Source of the DNA: Loktanella sp. 5RATIMAR09
GTDB taxonomy: Bacteria > Pseudomonadota > Alphaproteobacteria > Rhodobacterales > Rhodobacteraceae
Assembly: GCF_001419985.1 (NCBI RefSeq)
Contig: NZ_LJAL01000015.1
Coordinates: forward strand, 1 to 49,631
Length of the DNA stretch: 49,631 nt
Direction of reading: 5' to 3'
The translations under genes were made by a program, and so were the position numbers. Below, in pieces: positions 35,149 to 43,579 of this stretch (the first letter of the stretch is position 1; each line of letters starts with the position of its first letter). The notes under the pieces are model-generated. The model was not told where the DNA came from, did not search any database, and was given only the letters and a program-made list of their open reading frames with translations.

Positions 35149-35174
35149 GTAAGGTGGATCATGATCCACCTTAC
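35149..35174. repeat. Perfect 26-bp palindrome in the ilvC 3' region
   Basis: GTAAGGTGGATCA is followed immediately by its exact reverse complement, TGATCCACCTTAC. It lies between the ilvC stop (35182) and the terminator hairpin. It could fold as a second hairpin in ilvC mRNA or be a protein-binding site. Confidence 0.7.
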
Positions 35175-35181
35175 ATGTCGA

Positions 35182-36216
<1,035 letters not shown>

Positions 36217-36248
36217 TTATTTGGTTTCTGGGGGTGGGTATAACGGAT

Positions 36249-36300
36249 CTTTCGGGCGAAAGTAGTGTTGCTCTTTGAGTATTTTTGGCAAGATGATGAT
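36249..36300. promoter_or_regulatory. ilvC-lrp divergent control region
   Basis: The 131-base gap holds an inverted repeat CTTTCG-gg-CGAAAG (36249-36262), then an AT-rich stretch with TTTGAGTATTTTTGGCAAGA (36274-36293). The end nearest the Lrp-type gene has two GTGAT copies, at 36309 and 36327. Lrp-type autoregulation or ilvC control here is plausible but only inferred. Confidence 0.4.
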
Positions 36301-36335
36301 TGTTATGCGTGATATATTTGATTAACGTGATTTTC

Positions 36336-36791
36336 ATGCTTGATGATGTTGATCGCCGCATTCTGCGCCTCTTGCAGGCCGACCCCGCGACCGCGATGCC
36401 GGAACTGGCCGAGGCAACGGGGCTGACACCCGCGCGCGCGACGCGGCGCGTGGATCGTTTGCGCGAGGACCGGATCCTTCAGGGCAGCCATGCCATCATT
36501 CACTGGCCCGCCTTGGGCTATGCTGTTTCGGTCAGTTTGCGTATCACGCTGGACAAAGCTGTCGCGCGCGCCTTTGACGAGTTTATTTCTGCCGCACGCG
36601 CAGTGCCGGAAGTGATCGAAATCCAGACTTTTCTGGGCCGTGTCGATGTCCGTCTTTCGTTGATCGCAAAGGATCTCTCTGATTATCAGCGCATTTACCG
36701 TGAAGAGGTCCTGACTTTGCCACATATCGCGGACATCGAGGCGCTGATGACAGTCGCATCGGTCAAGTCTGACGAAAGCCTGCCTCTATGA
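36336..36791 (+). CDS. Lrp/AsnC family transcriptional regulator (first of pair)
   Basis: A 151-residue regulator with an N-terminal winged HTH (MLDDVDRRILRLLQADPATAMPELAEATGLTPARATRRVDRL) and a C-terminal RAM/AsnC ligand domain (VPEVIEIQTFLGRVDVRLSLIAKDLSDYQR). The family senses amino acids and binds DNA as dimers or octamers. The start at 36336 (MLDD) gives the usual family N-terminus. It is divergent from ilvC and overlaps the next Lrp gene by ATGA. Confidence 0.9.
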   Translation: MLDDVDRRILRLLQADPATAMPELAEATGLTPARATRRVDRLREDRILQGSHAIIHWPALGYAVSVSLRITLDKAVARAFDEFISAARAVPEVIEIQTFLGRVDVRLSLIAKDLSDYQRIYREEVLTLPHIADIEALMTVASVKSDESLPL

Positions 36792-37240
36792 CACCAGACG
36801 ATCTCGACTTTGTGATCCTGCGCGCGCTTTGGGCAAATGCGGATCAATCGACGACACAGCTGGGGCAGAAACTCGGCCTCAGCCAGCCTGCCACGTGGCG
36901 GCGGATCCGTCGCTTGCAAAAGGCCGGAGTGATCGCAGGGCGCAGGCTTGTGCTGGATGCTGAAAAGCTCGGGTTTGGCGTGACCGTGTTTCTGGGCGTG
37001 AAACTTGCCACCAAGGGTCGTGTCAGCCTTGAGGATTTCGAGCGCGCGGTAGGGGCTATTCCCGAGGTGCAGACGGTCGATCACGTGCTGGGTCTCTATG
37101 ATTACCGTTTGCGCGTTGTGGCCCGCGATCTCGCCGATTTCGAACGTGTCTTGCGCCGCCGCATTATGACCATGCCGGGTGTTGGTAACGTCGAGGCAAA
37201 CGTTCTTTTGTCGGAGGAACGCAGGCCGGGACCGATTTAG
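36788..37240 (+). CDS. Lrp/AsnC family transcriptional regulator (second of pair)
   Basis: A 150-residue Lrp/AsnC protein with an HTH (LDFVILRALWANADQSTTQLGQKLGLSQPATWRRIRRL) and an AsnC domain (IPEVQTVDHVLGLYDYRLRVVARDLADFERV). Sequence similarity to the first regulator is moderate, so this is an old duplication, not a recent one. The ATGA overlap implies equal synthesis and makes a heteromeric regulator possible. A class V aminotransferase gene follows after 66 bases. Confidence 0.92.
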   Translation: MTPDDLDFVILRALWANADQSTTQLGQKLGLSQPATWRRIRRLQKAGVIAGRRLVLDAEKLGFGVTVFLGVKLATKGRVSLEDFERAVGAIPEVQTVDHVLGLYDYRLRVVARDLADFERVLRRRIMTMPGVGNVEANVLLSEERRPGPI

Positions 37241-37306
37241 TCAGGCGAAGCTTGCTTTGTGCCGGTTCTGCACATAGCCATACTGGTAAGCAGTAAGGAG
37301 ATGGTG

Positions 37307-38434
37307 ATGGACAGTGCAATTTCAGGGGTTGATCCCGACGGGTTGATGGAATTCTCGGTGGTTTTTACCGACCGGTCACTCAACCACATGTCGAAGGTCT
37401 TTCAGGGTGTGATGACCGATATCTCGGACATGCTCTGCGAAGTCTACAATGCCGAGAGCGTGGCCATTGTGCCGGGTGGCGGTACCTATGCGATGGAGGC
37501 CGTTGCGCGCCAGTTTGGTGCCGATGCCCATGCCTTTGTGGTCCGCAACGGATGGTTTTCCTATCGCTGGAGCCAGATCTTTGACGCAGGCAAGTTTACG
37601 GCCAAGACGACGGTAATGAAGGCGCGGCAGGCGGGCAATGATACACGCGCGCCATTTGCACCGGCGCCGATTGAAGATGTCACAGCCGCGATCAGGGATG
37701 CGCGCCCTGACGTTGTGTTCGCCCCTCATGTGGAAACCTCTGCCGGGATCATTCTGCCGGACGATTATATCAAAGCGCTTGCCGATGCGGCCCATGACGT
37801 GGGTGCGCTGATGGTGCTCGATTGTATCGCCTCGGGCTGCGCATGGGTGGATATGAAAGCCACCGGTGTTGATGTGCTGATTTCGGCGCCGCAGAAAGGC
37901 TGGTCGTCCACGCCCTCTGCGGGACTGGTGATGCTGTCGGCACGTGCCGAGGCCCGGATATCCGAAACCACCTCAAACTCTTTCACCGTGGACCTCAAAA
38001 AATGGCACAGCATCATGCAGGCCTACCTGAACGGTGGTCACGCCTATCACGCGACAATGCCGACGGATGGTTTGCGGGCCTTCCGCGATACGATGCTGGA
38101 AACCCGTGAATTCGGGTTTGGCAAACTGAAAGAGGCGCAATGGGCCCTGGGCAATGCGGTGCGCAAAGTGCTGGCGGAGAAGGGTGTGAAATCGGTCGCG
38201 GCTGACGGGTTCGGGGCACCGGGGGTTGTCGTCAGCTATACCGATGATCCGGCCATCCAGAATGGTTCAAAATTTGCTGCCGAAGGTATGCAAATTGCCG
38301 CTGGCGTCCCGCTCCAATGTGACGAACCCGATGATTTTCGCACCTTCCGTCTGGGCCTGTTCGGCTTGGACAAGCTTTATGATGTGGACGCCACGCTGGC
38401 GCGTCTGGTGCCTGTGCTGGACAAGGTGCTTTAG
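37307..38434 (+). CDS. PLP-dependent class V aminotransferase
   Basis: A 375-residue fold-type I aminotransferase of class V (alanine-glyoxylate/serine aminotransferase-like). PLP-site features are VPGGGTYAMEAVARQF (about 55-70), the Asp in VLDCIASGCAW (residue 172), and the Schiff-base Lys197 in SAPQKGWSSTPSAGLVML. I chose the second of two ATGs (37307) because AAGGAG ends six bases before it. The substrate is not certain. It is downstream of the Lrp pair, which may control it. Its stop overlaps the convergent ubiH-type gene by four bases. Confidence 0.88.
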   Translation: MDSAISGVDPDGLMEFSVVFTDRSLNHMSKVFQGVMTDISDMLCEVYNAESVAIVPGGGTYAMEAVARQFGADAHAFVVRNGWFSYRWSQIFDAGKFTAKTTVMKARQAGNDTRAPFAPAPIEDVTAAIRDARPDVVFAPHVETSAGIILPDDYIKALADAAHDVGALMVLDCIASGCAWVDMKATGVDVLISAPQKGWSSTPSAGLVMLSARAEARISETTSNSFTVDLKKWHSIMQAYLNGGHAYHATMPTDGLRAFRDTMLETREFGFGKLKEAQWALGNAVRKVLAEKGVKSVAADGFGAPGVVVSYTDDPAIQNGSKFAAEGMQIAAGVPLQCDEPDDFRTFRLGLFGLDKLYDVDATLARLVPVLDKVL

Positions 38435-39621
38435 CGCGCGCCGAGGCCCATCTGCATCAGCGTCTGCCGGACAGGTGTGACACCATAAAGTGCCTCGATC
38501 CCTTTGGTGCGCAGTGACTGCATCATCGGGCTTCCGGCGATCGATGCGCGGTTCAGCGCGTCGATGCCGGTAACGCGCAGTTTGATGTCAGGGTGGCGTT
38601 TGCGCGCATAGGCATCAAGCATCGCAGGCGCGCCCAGTTGCCCGGGGGTGGCTGATGCGAGATCAAGCAGACAAGACAGGTCACGCAAGGACATGTTCAG
38701 GCCCTGTGCGCCAATCGGCGGCATCACATGTGCTGCTTCGGCCACCAAAGCGGTGCGCGGCGCTGTCAGGTGGTCCGCGATCTGGCTAATGATGGGCCAA
38801 AGCGTGCGCTTGCTGACAAGCCTGAGTGGCCCGTAAAGATAAGCGGAGCGGTCGTTCGCAGCAGCCTCGAACGCCGTTTCAGGCAGGGCGTGCAGTCGGT
38901 TGGCTTCTGCGCCGCCTTCCATCCAGACCACGGCAGAGCAGGGCTTGCCATCATGATCCGGCAAGGGCACCAGCGTGAATGGCCCGCCAGAGCGGTGAAT
39001 TTCGGTGGAAACATTGTCGTGCGGCGCATCATGGGTGACGGCAAAGGTCAGCGCCTTTTGCCCGTATCGCATTGTTTTCACGCCAATCCCGGCGCTTTCG
39101 CGCACCGGAGACCCACGCCCGTCGGCCCCGATGACAAGCTTTGCGGAAAGCTGGCTGTTGTCAGAAAGCGTCACCAGCGCCTCATGACTGCGCGCCACCA
39201 TGCGGGCAAAGCCGACACCTGCACGGAAATCAACATTGCCCAGCTCACGCAGCCGCGCGACCATTTCGCGCCGCAAAAGCCAGTTCGGCAGGTTCCACCC
39301 GAACGGCTGGTCGGAGATATCGGCTGCGTTGAAGTCGCGGGTGACATGTTTGTCGGTTCCGATATCGACGATCCGCATGACCTGCAGCGGCGCAGCAAAA
39401 GATGAAAGCCGCGTCCATAGTCCTGCCGCATCGAGAAACTGCTGGGCGGGTTGCAAGAATGCGGTTGTCCGCAGATCGGACCCTTCCGCATCGCTTGTGA
39501 TCACGGGGGGCGTGGGGTCAACGATCGTCACGTCAAATCCCGCGGTGCCAAAAGCCGCCGCGGCGGTCAGGCCTGCGACACCGCCGCCGCTGATCAAGAT
39601 ATCTGTTGTTTTGCGTTCCAT
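38431..39621 (-). CDS. UbiH/UbiF-family FAD-dependent monooxygenase
   Basis: A 396-residue aromatic-ring hydroxylase of the UbiH/COQ6 family, most likely acting in ubiquinone synthesis. The FAD Rossmann loop is SGGGVAGLTAAAAFGTAGF (residues 11-29). The second FAD motif is LVIGADGRGSPVRESAG, and VAEAAHVMPPIGAQGLNMSLRD is the GD-type block in this family. The hydroxylated ring position cannot be told from the sequence. It is 38 bases downstream of a HAD hydrolase gene on the same strand, probably in one transcript. Confidence 0.88.
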   Translation of the reverse strand: MERKTTDILISGGGVAGLTAAAAFGTAGFDVTIVDPTPPVITSDAEGSDLRTTAFLQPAQQFLDAAGLWTRLSSFAAPLQVMRIVDIGTDKHVTRDFNAADISDQPFGWNLPNWLLRREMVARLRELGNVDFRAGVGFARMVARSHEALVTLSDNSQLSAKLVIGADGRGSPVRESAGIGVKTMRYGQKALTFAVTHDAPHDNVSTEIHRSGGPFTLVPLPDHDGKPCSAVVWMEGGAEANRLHALPETAFEAAANDRSAYLYGPLRLVSKRTLWPIISQIADHLTAPRTALVAEAAHVMPPIGAQGLNMSLRDLSCLLDLASATPGQLGAPAMLDAYARKRHPDIKLRVTGIDALNRASIAGSPMMQSLRTKGIEALYGVTPVRQTLMQMGLGAR

Positions 39622-39659
39622 GTGACAGACATAGGCCGCTTGGCCGCGCCCTGAAAGGG

Positions 39660-40298
39660 TTAGCGCGTAAGCTGCGACAAGAAATCCGTCAGATGATCGG
39701 TGTGATGGTGGATATGGGGGGCGGGATGGGGCGTTTGATGCACATGCACGGTCCGCATGCCCAAGGCATGGGGCACCGCAAGATTGCGGGCTTCGTCTTC
39801 GAACATGGCGGCTTTGGCCGGGGTTAGCCCGTCTTTTGCAAACACACGCGAAAAGGCGTCTTGCCCCGGTTTCGCCTTGAAATCTGCGTGCTCAACACCG
39901 TAGACGGCATCAAACTGGCGTGTCAGGCCACGCGCGGCGAGAACACGTTTGGCGTGGTTTTCCGATCCGTTGGTAAAGACAATTTTCCGGCCCGGCAGTG
40001 CGGCAATCGCAAAGCCCAGCACCCCGTCTTCTTCGAGGTGAGAAATGTCGATGTTATGCACGTCCGCCAGAAAATGGTGCGGATCAACATCGTGATTGTC
40101 GATCAACCCCAGCAGCGTCGAGCCGTAATCGTTCCAATATTGTTTGCACAGGTCCAGCGCACGCGCCTGATCGTGCCCTGTCAATCGGGCCACATATGCG
40201 GCAAAACGCGCATCCATCTGACCGAAAAGATCAGCGGAAGGCGGATAAAGCGTGTTGTCGAGATCAAAGACCCATGTGTCTACATGGGCAAAATGCAT
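39660..40298 (-). CDS. HAD-superfamily pyrimidine 5'-nucleotidase
   Basis: A 212-residue HAD phosphatase resembling SDT1/pyrimidine 5'-nucleotidases. The nucleophile motif is VFDLDNTLYPP (Asp12, Asp14), motif II is IVFTNGSENH, the Lys is in FKAKPGQDAF, and motif IV is MFEDEARNLAVP. The C-terminus is His-rich (HVHQTPHPAPHIHHHTDH). An in-frame ATG nine bases upstream exists; MHFAHVDTWVFDLDNT is the more usual beginning. It is divergent from a GntR regulator and precedes the UbiH-type gene. Confidence 0.85.
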   Translation of the reverse strand: MHFAHVDTWVFDLDNTLYPPSADLFGQMDARFAAYVARLTGHDQARALDLCKQYWNDYGSTLLGLIDNHDVDPHHFLADVHNIDISHLEEDGVLGFAIAALPGRKIVFTNGSENHAKRVLAARGLTRQFDAVYGVEHADFKAKPGQDAFSRVFAKDGLTPAKAAMFEDEARNLAVPHALGMRTVHVHQTPHPAPHIHHHTDHLTDFLSQLTR

Positions 40299-40408
40299 GG
40301 CTACCATAGGCGCACGTTATGACACGCCGCGCCGCGCTTCAATCGCTTTGGCTTGATTGCGGGGCGGGCAGGGGCATATGGTGAAACAGTTACGAAAGGT
40401 TCGACCCG

Positions 40409-41062
40409 ATGCAAGATACCCGCGTGTCCCAGAAAGACGCCTATGCCCTGATCCTCGAAGCGATCGACAGCCATATCTACAAGCCGGGTGACCGCCTTGT
40501 TGAAAGCGAATTGGCCGATCGCTTTGGTGTCTCGCGCACCCCGATCCGTGAAGCGCTGCAACGGCTTGAGACGCAATCGCTGCTGACGCGGGACGGGCGG
40601 TCGCTGATTGTGGCGTCGCTGGATCATTCGCAGCTGTCCGAGCTTTACGTTGTGCGCGGTGAACTGGAGGGGCTTGCCGCGCGTCTTGCGGCCCGCCACG
40701 CCGCCCCGGAAGAGGTGAAGGTGCTACGCGATATGCTCGAGGCCGATCAGAAACTTGTCGGTGATCCCAAGGCCATGAGCCGCGCGAACCGCCGCTTTCA
40801 CAAGCAAATCCATTTGGCCTCGCACAACCGTTTTCTGGTGCAGCAACTGGATTTGGTACATAGGTCCATGGCGCTTTTGGCGACCACATCAATCGCGGCC
40901 GAGGGCCGTGGGGCCGAGACGCTGCGCGAACATGCGGCCATTGTCAGGGCAATCGAGAACGGTGATGGTGATGCGGCCTATCAGGCGCTCCGTGACCACA
41001 TTTCAGAGGCCTTTGTGACGCGCCTGAAACTGGATGCAGAGGCGGTAGAAGCTGCAGAATAA
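40409..41062 (+). CDS. GntR family transcriptional regulator (FCD/FadR subfamily)
   Basis: A 217-residue regulator. The winged HTH occupies about residues 8-75 (IYKPGDRLVESELADRFGVSRTPIREALQRLETQSLL). The C-terminal helical FCD domain includes ELYVVRGELEGLAARLAARHA and conserved His in FHKQIHLASHNRFL and LREHAAI, which bind a metal in FadR-type regulators. The effector is unknown. Divergence from the HAD nucleotidase gene hints at local control. Confidence 0.92.
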   Translation: MQDTRVSQKDAYALILEAIDSHIYKPGDRLVESELADRFGVSRTPIREALQRLETQSLLTRDGRSLIVASLDHSQLSELYVVRGELEGLAARLAARHAAPEEVKVLRDMLEADQKLVGDPKAMSRANRRFHKQIHLASHNRFLVQQLDLVHRSMALLATTSIAAEGRGAETLREHAAIVRAIENGDGDAAYQALRDHISEAFVTRLKLDAEAVEAAE

Positions 41063-41169
41063 CCCCAAACTGCAGCCCACACCAAAATAGTGCACGAAGC
41101 AAACTTAACACCGTCGACTCACATGACGACTTCGTCCGAGCAATTTGAACGAAACAAGTTAATCGGAGG

Positions 41170-42306
41170 TTAAGCGCTCATCGCCTCGGCAAATCTTTCG
41201 AACAGATAATAGCTGTCCTGCGGGCCAGGGCTGGCCTCTGGGTGGTATTGCACGCTGAAAACCGGCCTGTTCGCGATGCGAATACCGCAGTTGCTGCCGT
41301 CAAACAGCGACACATGCGTTTCCTCGACGCCCGCAGGCAATGTTTGGCTATCAACGGTAAAGCCGTGGTTCATCGAGGTGATCTCGACCTTGCCGGTCTC
41401 CATGTCTTTCACCGGATGGTTGGCGCCGTGGTGGCCGTGGTTCATCTTGACGGTCTTTGCGCCGACGGCGAGTGCCAGCATCTGGTGCCCGAGACAGATG
41501 CCAAACACCGGCAGGTTGGCATCCAGCACGCCTTTGATCATGGGGACGGCGTAGACACCTGTCGCGGCAGGATCACCGGGGCCGTTGGATAAAAACACGC
41601 CATCAGGGTTCAGTGCCAATACATCTTCGGCGGTGGCCGTTGCAGGCAACACGGTGACATCGCACCCGGCGCTGGCCAGACAGCGCAGGATGTTGCGTTT
41701 GGCACCGAAATCAATCGCGACAACTTTGTGCTTGGGCGCTGTCTGCGGCTTATAGCCTTCGGGCCATGCCCACCGCATTTCGTTCCATTGATAGGACTGC
41801 GCGCAGGTCACGTCCTTGGCCAGATCTAGCCCTTCAAGCCCTTGGAAATCGCGTGCTTTCTTGACCAGTGCCGCGATGTCGAAGTTTCCGTCGGGGTCAT
41901 GGGCAAGTGCCACATGTGGTGCCCCTTGCTGCCGGATCGCCCGTGTCAGACGCCGTGTATCCACGCCGCCCATCCCGATCCGGTTGCGTTTGGCTAACCA
42001 TGTCGTCAGCTCATCGGTCGAACGCCAGTTGGACGCCTGCGTCGGATCCCATTTGACGACCATGCCTTCGGCGACTGGATCGGCGGTTTCATCGTCTTCG
42101 GGATTGACGCCGGTGTTGCCGATATGCGGGAAGGTAAAGGTGACGACCTGTCCTGCATATGACGGGTCTGTCATGATTTCCTGATAGCCGGTCATGGCTG
42201 TGTTAAAGCAAAGTTCGGCCACTGTTTCGCCGGTGGCGCCAAAGCCCATCCCGTAAAAGATCGTACCGTCCGCGAGTGCCAAACAGGCCGTCGGTTTCTG
42301 TGCCAT
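41170..42306 (-). CDS. carA: Carbamoyl-phosphate synthase small (glutaminase) subunit
   Basis: A 378-residue glutaminase subunit that feeds ammonia to CarB for carbamoyl phosphate in arginine and pyrimidine synthesis. The catalytic Cys271 is in GICLGHQML, with His355 and Glu357 in QYHPEASPGP. FLSNGPGDP and the N-terminal LCFNTAMTGYQE block are typical. carB is not in the window. The leader carries a plausible promoter and a small hairpin that could cover the GGGGAG ribosome site. Confidence 0.97.
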   Translation of the reverse strand: MAQKPTACLALADGTIFYGMGFGATGETVAELCFNTAMTGYQEIMTDPSYAGQVVTFTFPHIGNTGVNPEDDETADPVAEGMVVKWDPTQASNWRSTDELTTWLAKRNRIGMGGVDTRRLTRAIRQQGAPHVALAHDPDGNFDIAALVKKARDFQGLEGLDLAKDVTCAQSYQWNEMRWAWPEGYKPQTAPKHKVVAIDFGAKRNILRCLASAGCDVTVLPATATAEDVLALNPDGVFLSNGPGDPAATGVYAVPMIKGVLDANLPVFGICLGHQMLALAVGAKTVKMNHGHHGANHPVKDMETGKVEITSMNHGFTVDSQTLPAGVEETHVSLFDGSNCGIRIANRPVFSVQYHPEASPGPQDSYYLFERFAEAMSA

Positions 42307-42315
42307 AATCGATCT

Positions 42316-42335
42316 CCCCAGATGTCAAATTGGGG
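42316..42335 (-). promoter_or_regulatory. Hairpin overlapping the carA ribosome binding site
   Basis: On the minus strand CCCCA, a 10-base loop, then TGGGG, which runs into the GGGGAG Shine-Dalgarno ending seven bases before the carA ATG. The 5-bp stem could mask the ribosome site. It is short, so this is tentative. Confidence 0.35.
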
Positions 42336-42337
42336 CG

Positions 42338-42366
42338 GGTGTACGCAGGCCGACGGCGCGGGTCAA
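42338..42366 (-). promoter_or_regulatory. Candidate carA promoter
   Basis: On the minus strand TTGACC (42366-42361), a 17-base spacer, then TACACC (42343-42338): a good sigma-70-type match about 30 bases upstream of the carA ATG. Confidence 0.5.
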
Positions 42367-42378
42367 GGCCGGATTGTT

Positions 42379-42394
42379 CCCTTGCAAACAAGGG
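42379..42394. promoter_or_regulatory. Inverted repeat between carA and yqeY promoters
   Basis: CCCTTG, CAAA, CAAGGG: a perfect 6-bp inverted repeat between two divergent candidate promoters. It is similar in sequence to the repeat ahead of folB (30886-30904). Confidence 0.4.
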
Positions 42395-42414
42395 TGACGT
42401 TGCGCGCTGGGCGC

Positions 42415-42443
42415 TTGTCTCGCTGGCGGGTTCACACTATGTA
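42415..42443 (+). promoter_or_regulatory. Candidate yqeY promoter
   Basis: TTGTCT, a 17-base spacer, TATGTA, about 37 bases upstream of the YqeY start. Confidence 0.45.
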
Positions 42444-42480
42444 GAGGGTTCGTTTGACGTCAGATGTACGGGACACATTT

Positions 42481-42942
42481 ATGGATATGCGTGACAGGGT
42501 CTCAGCGGCCCTCAAAGATGCGATGCGCGCGAAAGAAGCAGATCGCCTATCAACGCTGCGGCTGATCAATGCCGCAATCAAGGACAAAGATATTGCCGCA
42601 CGCGGCACCGGCGACGATGAGGGCGGAGTGTCGAACGAAGGCATTCTGGCGATCTTGGGCCGGATGGTAAAACAGCGCCAGGAAAGCGCGCGCGCCTATG
42701 AAGAAGGCGGGCGGCTCGAACTGGCGGAGAAAGAACTGTCAGAGATCAAGATCATCGAAGAATTCCTGCCCAAACAGCTGAACGATGACGAAGCCGAAGC
42801 GGCCGTTGACACAGCGATTACCGAAGTGGGCGCCGAGAGCATCCGCGACATGGGCAAGGTGATGGCCGCACTCAAGGCCAAGTACACAGGGCGTATGGAT
42901 TTCGGCAAGGCCGGCCCGATGGTCAAAGACCGCTTGGGGTAA
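42481..42942 (+). CDS. GatB/YqeY domain protein
   Basis: A 153-residue YqeY protein, homologous to the GatB tail domain; free-standing members may interact with tRNA, but the role is not settled. RLSTLRLINAAIKDKDIA, RQESARAYEEGGRLELAEKELSEIKIIEEFLPKQL and RDMGKVMAALKAKYTGRMDFGKAGPMVK are the family blocks. I used the ATG at 42481 (MDMRDRV); 42487 is possible. Its 3' end overlaps the convergent DUF2244 gene by 20 bases. Confidence 0.92.
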   Translation: MDMRDRVSAALKDAMRAKEADRLSTLRLINAAIKDKDIAARGTGDDEGGVSNEGILAILGRMVKQRQESARAYEEGGRLELAEKELSEIKIIEEFLPKQLNDDEAEAAVDTAITEVGAESIRDMGKVMAALKAKYTGRMDFGKAGPMVKDRLG

Positions 42943-43441
42943 CCGGCTCTCGCCCTGCGCGAAGCGCGACCTGCAACTCATCAAAAAGCACGAGGCGTTC
43001 GTCAGCATCGAGGAACGCGCCAATCTCGACTTCGCGGTCACCGCCGCGCAGGGTGATATAGTTCTCAACCGGCCCGCCTTTGGGGTGCAAGTGCGCGGTG
43101 ACCCAATAGCGGTTCGCCTCCCATTCCTGCACATCGCCTTTTGGATTGTGCCGTGTCAGATGGGCGCGGGCCTCGTCCACAGTAAGTTCTTCCAGCACCT
43201 CCCCACGCCGGTAGCTGACGTGAAGCGCATACCAGACCCCTGCCAGCATCATGCCAAAGAACGGCAGAAGCCCCCAAAGCACAGCTTGCCCCAAAAGCGT
43301 GAGCAGGGGCAGCGACACGAGTGCCGCAGTGCCGCCGATGAACAGTACGAAGTCTTTTCGTAGCAGCGAGCGGTAGGGCCAGAGGCTCAGTTGCCAACGG
43401 CGATCATGATGGGGCGGGGTCGGGGTCCATTCGTAAGGCAT
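42923..43441 (-). CDS. DUF2244 membrane protein
   Basis: A 172-residue protein with two adjacent transmembrane helices (about residues 30-72: DFVLFIGGTAALVSLPLLTLLGQAVLWGLLPFFGMMLAGVWYAL) and a C-terminal cytoplasmic domain (GEVLEELTVDE, then EVEIGAFLDADERLVLFDELQVAL). This matches the DUF2244 family, which often lies near cytochrome oxidase genes; ctaD is the next gene upstream. Function is unknown. Confidence 0.85.
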   Translation of the reverse strand: MPYEWTPTPPHHDRRWQLSLWPYRSLLRKDFVLFIGGTAALVSLPLLTLLGQAVLWGLLPFFGMMLAGVWYALHVSYRRGEVLEELTVDEARAHLTRHNPKGDVQEWEANRYWVTAHLHPKGGPVENYITLRGGDREVEIGAFLDADERLVLFDELQVALRAGREPVTPSGL

Positions 43442-43530
43442 GACGAAGTTGTAATGCGCACTGCGCCGTCGTCAAACCGATAGAATGCCGCAGGACATGG
43501 TGGCTGCTGTCGGGGCGTGTCGCAGCATGA

Positions 43531-43560
43531 AAAAAGCCCCGCCAGATGGCAGGGCTTTTC
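43531..43560 (-). terminator. Rho-independent terminator of ctaD
   Basis: On the minus strand AAAAGCCC and GGGCTTTTTT bracket a GCC/GGC inner stem and a 4-base loop, followed by a run of six T. It begins about 20 bases after the ctaD stop. Confidence 0.8.
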
Positions 43561-43579
43561 TGTTTTATCAAAGCCGCGT

